Shown here piece by piece: positions 12,864-24,231 of a stretch of DNA of 64,000 nt. Below the pieces are notes generated by a model. That model did not search any database, was not told the origin of the DNA, and saw only the letters and a list, made by a program, of their open reading frames with translations. The position numbers and the translations under genes were made by a program. Source of the DNA: Cruorifilaria tuberocauda (lineage: Eukaryota; Nematoda; Chromadorea; Rhabditida; Onchocercidae). The stretch is taken from the NCBI GenBank assembly GCA_013365365.1, contig JABVXU010000242.1, positions 17,608 through 81,607 on the forward strand. Reading direction: 5' to 3'. Position 1 is the stretch's first letter. Each line of letters begins with the position of its first letter.

Positions 12864-14720
12864 CTTTTTAATCAGAAATTATGAATTCCATTAAAAATGT
12901 TAAGCAATGCGGTGACTAGTAAGCTATGCCACTAGTTTTACTGTGAAATTTAATCCTGCTGCAGCTTAGTACCTGAGGGATTTTCTCAGAAAGTTAAAAT
13001 ACGGAAAAGTGCAGTAGGCGATGGAATATTCAATTTCTGAGTAGATCTATGATTGAGAGTTTCTGCAATAACGACGAGAGGTTTCAGTATCATATTTCCT
13101 GGTAGTGATATACTGATTACGGAATAAGCAACAACTTCCATGGTAATTCATAGGTTTTTCTTTCATAGGAATTTTAAAACCACTAATGGAAATGGATGCT
13201 AGTGAAATACTCCGCCTGCATTTTTCATTTTCATTGTGATGCAGTTATCGGGGAGATTGATTTTACAAGTGATTGCTGAAACTATGTTCAGGGAAGAGGA
13301 AAAAAGTGATGATAGGAAAAAGAAGGGAGAATATGGTTTTTGTTCTGTAGATTTTTATAAATTATTTTCCGATAGATATACATATACAAATTTGTCTGTT
13401 CTAATTCCTTGTCTTACAATGGTTTTGGTAAATACCTCAATGTATATTAATGAAAAATATCCCATAAGTGCAAAAAACTATCATATTGCATTCAGTCTGA
13501 CATAATGAGATCAGATACATACACAGTTGCTTAAATGGGGAATGAAGATATCATTGCATCAATGGTCTCGTCGATATCATCACGATCTTAATCTTAATCG
13601 TTATCATTATCACTGAACATATTCAAAGAAAGATATTTGTCATAATAAGGAGAAAAAAATATATCCATAAAAGGGTTTTTTTTTTTTCGAATACAAGATA
13701 AAAAAGATACGAAGCAGTTCTTTTTTCGCACAAAGAGAGAGAGAAGAGAAAGTGAGCGTTGTTCTCGTTTTTTTTCACCATTTGTTCTTTTATTCCCTTT
13801 CTTCTCTTGTCCTTTCATCATCCTCTTTTCGTCCCACAATTCGTCATCAAATATCATCAGACAGGGATGATATATTGAGAGGGAGAGAAGGAAAAATGAC
13901 GATTTAAAACGTCAACATATAATACGCAAATTTGCCTCTTTCTTCCTCAAAAAGGAAAAGAAAAATAGTTTAGCAAAAGGAATTTATTAAAATGATATTA
14001 GAATAGAGAGAGGGAGTATCAAGATCAATAGTAATATAAAAGACGATGAGAGCAGGAAGAATAAAACAAGAAAAAGAAGTGAAGTGTGATGAAAGATATA
14101 CACAAACAGATTGCAATGATCAAAAAGAGAAAGATTGACAATATTATCCTCAACAGTTGCGAAGTTAATATCATATCTTTTATGACAAATGGTGTATGTG
14201 TATGTGCATGCGCACTTGCATCTAATCTGTCATACATATATCACTGTTATTATCATCATTACAATCGTTTAAAATAGCTTCAAAAAAAAACTGGAGAAAA
14301 GAGTGAGAAGAATGAGAGGGCGTGGTATCCTTTTGATAAGTGGTGATGATAACTTCTTGCTACAATGTCCCTCTGGGACAAATTTCTGGGATTCTGAAAT
14401 GGTTGCAACGAAAATATGCCCAGCAACATGAAAATATGTAGTAATTATTGAGGAAAATGAAAATGTGCATTTGGTTGAGAATTTAAAACTTCCCTCACTT
14501 CTCTCTCCTTCCTCCCTTTCTCAAACTCTCCCATTCACTCTTAGCTCGTCGCTTTTTCTGCACTTCCCTTGTTTCGAATCTCCCTCTTTCTCTCTTCCTT
14601 CCCCTCTCTCCTGCAATTCTCTTCTAGATCAAGAGAAAGAATGGGCTCCATATTATTCGATTCAATAAATATACGCACCCGCCTCTCCCTCTCCTATATG
14701 CATCGGGTACATCCGAATAC

Positions 14721-14776
14721 ATGCACACACACACGCACGCACGCACGCACGCACGCATACACACACATATATGCAC
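14721..14776. repeat. (CA)n/(CGCA)n microsatellite
   Basis: An uninterrupted alternating purine-pyrimidine stretch: CA repeats, then CGCA tetranucleotides, then CATACACACA. It is a candidate Z-DNA-forming and polymorphic locus. Confidence 0.9.
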
Positions 14777-15569
14777 ACATCTTAGAGGGGATGGGGGAAT
14801 AGGATGATATCGACCCCTCTCCTCATTCCCAGTAATTGTTGATTGCTCCCAATAACAATTTCGAGGGACTTTTCAGCTTGAAGCGGAAATATGGGTAAAT
14901 TTGCGCTTTTTTATTATTGCCACTGACATAATCATTTTCAGGAAAGCATGGAGACGAAGATTTTGTTTGTTTATGGCTAAAATTAATTGTGCTTGGTGTA
15001 CGCTGAACTGGAACTTTTACAGAATACGCTTCTGCGTTTCTCCATTATCAAATATGCGCGAGATATTATTTATAATTTATGTCTCTCTAGCTGATATTTT
15101 TACCATTGATATTGTCTAGTTTCTTTAATTGAAAAAAAAGATAGCTATTTAACCCGAGAAAAGGAAGCAAAGAAAACTGTAACATGCCCTACATCCCTTG
15201 GCCATTCATCATACACATCTCCTCTGATAGCCATATGTATAATTTACTTGGGTCATCAAAAATTGCTTTACGAAGTGATAACAAAGATTCTTCACTGTTC
15301 TGCTCGAAATTTGAACCTGAACAAACTTATATACATAAAATTGTAAGAACGAATGGTGATAAATGAGTGAAATTATTTCACTCATTAGCATTACTTGTTA
15401 TGGCACGTATGGTTGATCACATGTTTAAACTTTCTGGAAAAAGTTACAGTATTATCGTCAATCAGTGATTGATTTAGAGATGGGAATTTCAGTTTATCAT
15501 GAACAACTTATCTATTCTTGGTAAAATTTGTTTCTTTCTCCAGTAATTCCTGGCAAAATTTACATTTCT

Positions 15570-15770
15570 TTTTATAAAAAGAAAGCAGTCACTCCATTCA
15601 AAACAATTTGATCGATTTCTATCCCGAAATAAAGTTATTCTATCCAAAATGAATAAATCTACTTATTTTTTTTAGAAAGTAGTTATTGCGCCCAAAATAA
15701 ATAATTCTGTCGATTTTTTTCCTTTGAAAAGAAAGCAATCATTCCATTCAACAAGAATCTATCGATGAAG
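15570..15770. repeat. Degenerate ~50-60 bp tandem repeat, about four copies
   Basis: Successive segments follow the pattern GAAAG-TAGTTATT-CCATCCAAAA-AATAA-TCTATCGATTT, starting near 15580, 15625, 15674 and 15727. The copies are diverged but keep their order, so this is an old tandem array rather than simple sequence. Confidence 0.5.
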
Positions 15771-16964
15771 TGGAAATACTAAAGACCATATGAATTCATG
15801 TAGAAATTGATTCCTGATGATCATATTATCTTAATTGTTTAGCGAAATAATCAAAATCTGTTGAATTAGAAAAGAAAAAACAAAAGAATCCGTAAAGAAT
15901 GATGATGATTTCATAATATAAATAGAAAGAACTGAATCTGATCACTGATGACATCACGACTGATCCTTTGACCTCACCTCGAAAAGTTCAGAATTCCAAA
16001 ATTCATATCTGATTCTTGAGGTAAAATAAATACACATACTGCGTTTCTACAAACATGCGACTATTGGATAATTGGTAATTTACGAAAAGAAAAAAAAATT
16101 CTGCCACTAAAACCTACATATTATATGAAATCATCTTGAGGAATATATACGTTTTTGTCTTTAAAAAGGTTATATAGGACAAGACGCAAGAACATCAATA
16201 GATTTTGAATGATCATAACATTTCTTGCAATCTGCGGATAAACATATCACATTCATATATTTTTATTAGTAACTTAAGTAGCTGTGCTCATCAAATCAAC
16301 AAATAGAAGATAACACCATTAACCATTTTTTCTCCTAGTTATCAAATGAAGTGTTGAGGAAATATTACATATATCATATACTGAGTTAGTAGTACCAAAT
16401 CGCGGATATAAGTGCAAAACAATTCTTATAAAATAATCCTCAATAATGCATATAGAATGACGTGTGTAAGCATTATGAAACGTAAGTGAGCATTGAATGA
16501 TATATTCACTTTCTATACGTGAACTGTGATGCTGCAATATATAATGATATCAATAATACCCACAGTATCGTGTGATGTGATTTTATTTTGTCGCATACAC
16601 TTCATTCAAATACGTGTGGTGGTGTCACCATGCAACGTAATATACGATGAATGTTCTTCCTCTTCTATTGACATACGTGTGCTACGCAGCTACTCCAGTA
16701 GATCATACAGAATAGCATAGGCCCGATCGGTATTTCATGGTGGGATGGTACGTAGTATGGATTGCATTCGATGGCAGTCTCGTGCATTATTGCCTGCGAC
16801 TACTATTGTCCTTTTCTCTCTATCCAGGATTTTTTCTTCGTCGCAATGCTCTCTTTCCTTCTCTCCACCATTTTTTTCTATTCTCTAAATGAACGTGAAG
16901 TATTCTATCCGTGACTTTTTCCACACAGTAACAGTTTTAACTAATTTACTTTAAGCTTTGCTTG

Positions 16965-18412
16965 ATGGCAACCAAACGGTTCACCAAAAGTGCTATCAAT
17001 TTCAAAACAGTTGGTGATTTGGTTGGCGAAAAGCACACCAAAGAAGTTACTGCTCTTGCTGTAAGTTTCCTTATTCCTATGGAATTATCAACCTCGCCTA
17101 TCATTCATTATCTTTTTTATTTTCACCATGATTACTACTGTATTAATTACATTATCTAGAGTCCTTTAGTTCTGTAAGCATTACATTATTCTTATGTTTA
17201 TCATTACCATTGTCTCTCATTATCACATATCACTTAACCATCTCTGTCATTTTGATGGCCATTAAAATGCTATGATATATTGTAAATATTATCTTATATT
17301 CCATATCATAAATATTTTATCTGATGTCTTTTCTAAATATTCCAGCAACATCATCAGCAATATTTGAGTACTGTGATGTCCAAACCTGCGGAACTGCCAA
17401 AATATGATTTCGACAAGTTGAAAAAACAAATGCCTCATCATGCAACTACATTGGACAAGCTGCAAAAACAATATGAAGCAATCAAAATTCCATTTCATAC
17501 TGTACCAGAGCAGTTCGTAAAAGTGCGGTTTTTATTTTTATTTTGAGGTATCTGTCCGCAGTTCATGTTTCGATGAGACAGTCATCATCAAGAGGTTATA
17601 TCTTTTACAGCTGAAGATGTTAATTAAATGCTTGGAAGTCTGGAATAAATTGTTTTAGAGATATCGTTACTTACTAGTGTATGAAAACCATATTAATACT
17701 GATGTATCTTTGAGATTATTTTTAGTATTTTTTGGATGGAGTTTTTTTTCTTCTACAAATGTACCTGCTTTTATTTTCATTTCAGTTTTTTTATTTGGAC
17801 GAAAGTTCTGTTTAGGAGATTGATGATTATTTGAAATATGTCACCACCAAAATGGATTTTTTGAATCGTAAACTGGTAGACGCTACAGAGGATGAAAAAA
17901 AAGCAAGTTTTCCAGGATTATGCTTTTCCTTGCGCTCTTATTTAAGTCACTATAGCGCTATATTGCATAGCAACATAGCTTTTATCGCCATGAAAAGTTT
18001 CCTTCGGAAACACCAACTATTGCTACAGCATTGGCATTAATTATTACACTTTAATAGTTTCTCGAATTGTGGCTTGATTAATATTAGAACATCCCCACTC
18101 CTCAATCTCTTGTAAGATTGAACCCAGTCTTCTTTCTCAACCTTCCTATTTAATAATTAAACGCATTCTGATTCTTAATTTTCACAAAATTTGCAGATAA
18201 AAGCGAAATATGAAAACATGCCACCGATCGAACACTTTCGACGAGAACATTATGCAAAATTTTTCCCAGAGGTGCATCGCGATGTTCGTTTACCAATTGA
18301 GCGCTTCACTATGGGATGGGGTACTACTAATACCCCGGAGCATTTCGAAGAGCTGAAAGAACTGTTTAAAGATTATCGTTCACGTAAAGTGCCTGAGCAT
18401 CTGCAGAAGTGA
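16965..18412 (+). CDS. atp-5: Mitochondrial ATP synthase subunit d
   Basis: Exons 16965-17060, 17346-17522, 17816-17902 and 18197-18412 give 191 residues. Subunit d belongs to the peripheral stalk that links F1 to the membrane Fo sector in the inner mitochondrial membrane. The N-terminus (KRFTKSAINFKTVGDLV) matches the basic N-terminal helix followed by the family's x-I-x-F/W motif. Residues about 50-60 (KPAELPKYDFDKLKKQM) correspond to the family's PEKPPxIDWxxYK segment. The C-terminal part (PPIEHFRREHYAKFFPE) fits the variable acidic/aromatic tail. The length suits the family. Exon 2 could instead end at 17516 (TTC|GTAAAA), removing Val-Lys. The intron 3 donor is GC (GCAAGT at 17903), needed to keep frame. 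All phases are 0. No cleaved presequence is obvious, as is usual for this subunit. The first ATG in a clean context was chosen. Symbol by analogy with C. elegans. Confidence 0.85.
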
Positions 18413-18955
18413 TTGTGTCTCAGCATAGCTCTATATTAGAACTCTTTTGTGTATATCTTCCTTATTTTTCTGTATGGAATAATTTGATTGACTAATGATA
18501 AAATTTAGTACCTTTTTGTGCTCTTTTCTGTCTTGTTCATGAACAAAGAATATCACATCTCTTTCCTTTTTGTTTATTATTTGAAATTTACAGTCTCCGA
18601 TAGTTTTAATTTCTGTTTAAAGTTAAAGTCCCTTCGCTGATTGAAGTTTTGTAAGAAGAGAGATGAATATTTATCGGAATTTCCTTTCTTTTGTTCCTAA
18701 TTTCCAAATGCTTTAGGATTTGGAAATTGGTTACTCATTTGTAAACCTAATATTTCGATTATTTGATGATTTAAAAATTGTGAAATTATGAAGGATGATT
18801 TTGAAGTTAATACAAAGCAAAGCTGAATAATCTCCATACCTTCATCTTTGATGCGTTTCATGAAAGACGAGGAAATTTTTACATTTTTAAACACGATGTT
18901 GAAGTCTTACTTGGTTCGTTTTAAGCCATAGGAATACAATTGGTCTTTCAGAAGT
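18413..18955 (+). other. Intercistronic region, possible operon spacer with trans-splice site
   Basis: Separates two same-strand genes by 543 bp. It ends with GTCTTTCAG at 18943-18951, only 4 bases before the next ATG. In nematodes such a promoter-poor acceptor right before the start codon typically marks spliced-leader addition. Confidence 0.5.
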
Positions 18956-21900
18956 ATGGCGAGCACGCTGGATACGTTTGTCAAAACGGTAATGGGACAT
19001 ACCGTTGCTGGTAAGTTGTCGATTTTCGAAGTGATTGGGTCAAACAATGCGAAAAATAGAACTAGGCTCTGATTCGTTGTTGCGTGCTGGTATATGTCTC
19101 TGTAGAAGATCCTGGAACTTACTGAACATTTAATAGTTGCTACTTATCACAGTTAATGTATGAAATATTTTAAAGGTTATCTTTACTTATTTTGTAATTT
19201 GAATTTGTCGTGCAGTTCACCATTTGGTCATATTTCTGTTCTATCACCAATTGGTCTCTGGAACTTATACGATTTAGCATCATGGCGAGAATTGGCTGAT
19301 CTTCATCGGAAAGCTGTATATGATGTTTTGGAACGGAATCTTTCTCATTTAGACAGTGTATTGGAAACACTTACTGTTGATCGATATTCGATGTCAGTTG
19401 TAGCGGTATTATTCGTCAAAATGAATCAAACATATACAGATAGTGTGAAGGAAAGGGTATGATTTTTTACATTAAATTTTATTGTTTGCAAAAATCACTT
19501 TCTTAAAATTTTCGTACATAGTTTGATCAGCGTTTGATAATGAGTAATGTATCTTTGAATATAAATCCCATTTCATATTTTTATATCTGTAGTTTATGTT
19601 TCAGGCTTATAAAAGTTTTATTGAGAAAGAAATTGAATTAATAACTAAATGTTCGCCGAAAATAGAGTGATAGGAATCCTGATTAACTTGTTTATGAGTA
19701 GATATGTATATTCATATTAAGATTTAAGCAGATTTTCATTGCAATTCTGCTCTATTTAAATTCTGATTTATAGTTTGAACGTACTTTATCGCAGGTGGAA
19801 TCGATGGTTCCATTTTTTGATAGTATGCAGATCTCATTCATTCCTGATATCTGTGAGTTTATGGTTATTTCATTTTCATAAGTTTGTTTATAAGTTCTTT
19901 TGGGTTTAAACAAGTTTAAACAAATGTTTAAACAAATGCGTAGTCTGCTGTAAATATACACAAACTTGAATATTACATATCATGTGTTTTTCAGATGTGT
20001 TGCTTTTCCGGAAAATATACGAGTATTGTCTTCTCCAAATTAACAAGGTGTATTTAATAACATGCACTGTCGGGTTTTCTATACCATAAAATGATTTTGT
20101 TATTGCCGTTATATTGATGCAGTATGAATATATTTGGAGATTACTAATGACTGGGAAAGTACGTGGAGGTAGTGATAACCCAATAGAACAATTTCTAAAA
20201 ACCATTTGTCACATGGCCTGATTTTTTCTAGAACCAAGTGAAAATAAAATTACTTTTTCATTTATTAATAAACCTGACTGTATTATACTAAGTAGCTATA
20301 AGTAGATATGTCGTACTTAAAGTACGGGAATATTGGTCTTTTGCAATAACAGGTTAGCAGAATAAAATCTTCAAGAATTATTATAGATTGAAATTTGCAG
20401 CCAGCTCGTGGTATCATGTTGCTTTCAAATGCAATCAGTGTATTAGTAAAAAATGAAAAGGATGTGGTTACCTCGTTACATCCATGTCTCTTTTGTTTGT
20501 GCCTTAAGGCTCGTATACATGATCCGGCCATGCCGTTCCTGCATCTTGCCGTACCGAAAATATTTAAAGAAGTAGGCTGAATTTAAATAATTTATGACTG
20601 ACATTTTTATTTTGAACGTATATTAGGAATCCGATCGTACTTAAAGTAGTACCACTTCTCGCTCCTATATTTTAAATATATCGTAGTTTCCTGTATGGTT
20701 TTATTAAAACCTAAAGTAAACGCTATGGCTAAAAGTATATTAGGATCATATGGCTTAAATTTCGAAGGAAATTAGAAATTAGAAAAATGAAATACCTAAT
20801 AAGTTCATTATCATTTATATGTTATCTTGATTTCAGACCACAAATCAAACAGGGCCTTATATGGACCCTAAATGGGTAGTGTTATATTTTTATTACGGTG
20901 GTTTGCTTTATGCGGTTTTGGGTCGTTACGAAGAAGCATTTGCAATGATGCAGAAAGCATGTTGCATGCCAGCAATTTCTCCAAGCGCTATAGTTGTTCG
21001 GGCTTACAAGGTTATTTTTTCACATTAAAATTCTAATGTTATTACAGGCTATATTAATTTTCTAAGATGTAGCTAGTTCATTAGAGATTTGTTTTTACAA
21101 GAAATTTCGAAACAGTTTTCCACTCTACTTGAATATTATCCACTCATTGGACTGAGGTATTTAAACTGAATGTTGAGATGAGGTATGTAAATCTTGCATA
21201 ATTTTCCCATAAATTTGCAGATATATGTGCTGCTGTCGTTACTTTTGCATGGGAAAACACGTCGTTTGTCTAATTATCGATCTCCAGTGATGACTCGCAA
21301 TATTATTCCACTTTGTACAGATTATTCGGCATTGGAGAGGATATGTGAAAATGAAGAAGAGAATTTCGACAAAGCCAGTGCCATACTTCAGTATCTGGAA
21401 ACACATTATGCTACTTTCGAAAAGGTATTCGAAAGCAATTTTTTGCCTGTGGATTTAGTAGAAAGAAGAGGTTTTAAAAAACGTTTGAATAAAGTGAACC
21501 TAAAATTGCTCTGTTTTATGTATTTAAAAAATGGCATCACAGAAGAAATTCAAAGTTTTGTGCGATTTTTTCTGGACTATAATCTCTTTTTACTGATTAT
21601 GGGGAGAAAAGATTTCCTTTTGGAATGATTTGATATTTCTTAGCGAAATTTCGTTGCATCACTTAATTTCCAGTTTCTTATCTAATTTGTATGCTTCACA
21701 GGACAATACCATTGGCTTGGTAAAAGTTGTGGTTAGAAGTATTCGTGAAAAGTCAATCAAAAAGCTAACTGAGGTTGGTTATTTTAAAATATATTTATCA
21801 AAGTATCATCGATCAATTTCTATTCAATATAGAATTATAGAATTATGTAGTTTCAAGTACATATTTTAATATTTGGTGCAATATATAGGAAAGTTTTTAT

Positions 21901-22828
21901 ACCAGATAAGCACAGGGAATTGTTATTAAGAAAAGGTGATAACTAACATGGCTCGCAACATTATTGACCAATAATTTATCTTTATCGCTTCCATTTTTGG
22001 AACTCAGTAATATAAAAAAGTTTGCGAGAAATTCATACTCCGGCTGCTTTTTATATAGTTTCGAAAAATACTTTTGGTCTCAATAAATGAATTTTTTATT
22101 TAGTGTTTCATATCGATTTCAATGTCGGATTTAGCACGACGATGTCATTTAGATGACAGTAATCACGCCGAACTTTATCTTCGTGATATGGATAAAGAGG
22201 GAAAAATTAGTGTCCGTATCGACAAAAAACAAGGCATTGTTTATTTTGATGACATAAAGGTTTGCTAAATGTTTTTGTTCAATCTCTGTTAGAAATAGGG
22301 AATATGGAAAGAGTTTCTATCGATTATTTTTATATCGATTTCAATATCTCGATCATTGAATGGCTTATTTCGTTTGATTAATTTTACATTAATATTTTAC
22401 GTTTTACATACATCATTCGTATGTTAGATTCATTAGTTAAAATATTGAACATTTCTGAATATTCTAGTTTTTAATATGAAACACATTAAATTTTAATTTG
22501 CTTATGATTCGAATTTGAACTTAAAAAAAATTATTCCATATTGAATGATATCTGAACAAATAATAATTTGTAGGCAGAAGCAGATGAGCATGAAGTGGAT
22601 AAAGCTGCAAATATTATATACACGTTAGATGCTTTAATGAAACAATTTGATGACCGGATTCGTGTCAATCCCTCTTACATTTCACGCGTTGGACGACCAT
22701 TAGCTCGGGGAGTTTCTGCAATTCCTCCGGATGAAGGTTTGGGACATCCAAGTTCTATTTTCATGCCTAACGTTAATGTTGGTGATATTGAATCTGCTGC
22801 TGGCAGACCCATGGATATGGTTGATTAG
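18956..22828 (+). CDS. csn-3: COP9 signalosome complex subunit 3
   Basis: Ten exons: 18956-19010, 19278-19456, 19774-19852, 19995-20047, 20401-20571, 20837-21010, 21221-21424, 21702-21773, 22104-22259 and 22574-22828; 465 residues. CSN3 is a scaffold subunit of the CSN deneddylase that removes Nedd8 from cullins. Human CSN3 is matched along its length: start MAST-L-x-x-FV, the ERNLSHLDSVLETL block (about residues 37-50), VVAVLFVKM, FERTLSQV (after the exon 2-3 junction), PARGIMLLSNAI, and YYGGLLYAVLGRYEEAF in the helical repeats. The C-terminal PCI/winged-helix region has ISMSDLARRCHL and GKISVRIDKKQGIVYF. The human-like start and a splice acceptor 4 bases upstream support ATG 18956. Exon 2 begins at 19278, not at the nearer CAG at 19215, because only 19278 keeps frame. 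It follows the ATP synthase gene on the same strand. The C-terminal tail is Pro/Gly/Asp-rich. Confidence 0.92.
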
Positions 22829-24231
22829 TTCTTATTGATATAGTGAAGAATATTGTAGCTTCAAAAATTTTTATGATGAGTACCTGAATTGATATCCCTT
22901 AAAAAAGCAAATATATGAACTTAAGTCTTCAAATCATATCAATATTAGAATCAGTATGAAGAAACAGATTATATATTCTGAACTTTTGCTTGAAGTTTCA
23001 ATCGTTATTCTCATGGATAATGCAGCAATATTCAAATTTATTATTTTTGAAAAAATGAATCAAAAGTGAGACCAATTTTTTATGTATATCGTCATATTTC
23101 CATCGTTGCATTTTCATGCATATTGGTTCACTCCACTTTTGTAAAAAAATATGTTTTATCTCAATCTGATGAAAATAAAATATTATTTTCAATACAGTAA
23201 TATTCATCTACACCCGATACTTGATTGCAATTGCAATTGTCACTCATAATACTAAGAACTTTGTTGCAAGTATTCATGCATTCGATAACATTTGTAGATT
23301 ACATTTGGTAATCTGGCCCGATCACAAAATTCTTCCCTGCTCCCTCATATTTCCGAATTTCAACTTCACTACATATTTTCAAGTTTTAACAATGGATGTA
23401 CAACAAAATATTGTAAGCTTTGTTGATATAATGTTCAATAGCACAATAATATAACATAACTGGCCCATATAACATCACTGCTATACTACATATATATATG
23501 CAGAAAACTCTAGGAGTTATTTCGAGTTTCTAGGAAATATACGAAAAAAATACATTTAAGAAGAAATAAGAAATACATATCTTCATATAGGCCCTAATAA
23601 ATAACTTCTACTTTACAATAGTCAATTGAGTGAGACGAATCTAAACTCATTTACAACAACAAGGTAACAACTTCTGTTGTATAACAACAACAATAACATT
23701 TGCATATTTCACCTTTTTACAAATTAAAGATTTAAATATTGGGCTAAATCAGCATTTATTTGTCAACTAGCACTTGGTTAATACGTTTCCCGGAAGAGGA
23801 TGTGAAATAAATAATTGCTGTAGCCCAGTATGCTGCTGACTAATCTATAGTAGCATGTGATCATAGGTCATGTTAGGTTTTATGATTGGTCATAAGATTA
23901 CAAAATATTCTAAAGGATTTTCAAAGTCAACGGAAAGAATCGCATTTTAGAATAAAATTTGGCATTCGCATAAAATGGCCTATAATCAAAATTTACAAAT
24001 GAAAAAGAAAGGTGCAAGTAACAAATGCAAAAAGACACTAATAGTACGAAAATAGGGTTAAAGACAACAACGTGGTAATTATTTGGAAAGGTTTCCTTCA
24101 ACAAAAAACAATCATAATAGACTTTCCAAAGAGTTTGAATCAAGAATGATATGAAAAAGATAATAGATAACAATAATAAGAACTATTTACAAATCCCTAT
24201 AATGTCCAAATCGCTCTGATCAAGACAAAAA
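22829..24231. other. Convergent 3' region between csn-3 and the CCCH gene
   Basis: 1.4 kb holding the 3' UTRs of two convergent genes. An AATAAA lies near 23174 on the plus strand, about 350 bp past the csn-3 stop. An AAC-rich stretch (ACAACAACAA-like) occurs at 23656-23700. No gene was recognised. Confidence 0.4.

Larger units (their letters stand above)
12870..16964. other. Intergenic region before the ATP synthase gene
   Basis: AT-rich and non-coding as far as I can tell. It contains a homopolymer T run near 13677-13688, purine-rich tracts near 13736-13760 and 13880-13895, a C/T-rich stretch at 14490-14640, a (CA)n/(CGCA)n microsatellite at 14721-14776 and a degenerate tandem array at 15570-15770. 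Short ORFs here are low-complexity, with no domain. Confidence 0.5.

Noticed and set aside
13594..13857. 87-codon minus ORF rich in Lys, Ser and Leu
   Set aside because: It is driven by purine/pyrimidine tracts, has no domain, and no splice sites link it to anything.
19605..19668. Exon-like stretch AYKSFIEKEIELITKCSP with a CAG acceptor in csn-3
   Set aside because: It ends in phase 2 or at a stop and cannot join the next exon. Joining 19456 directly to 19774 gives FERTLSQV, which matches CSN3.
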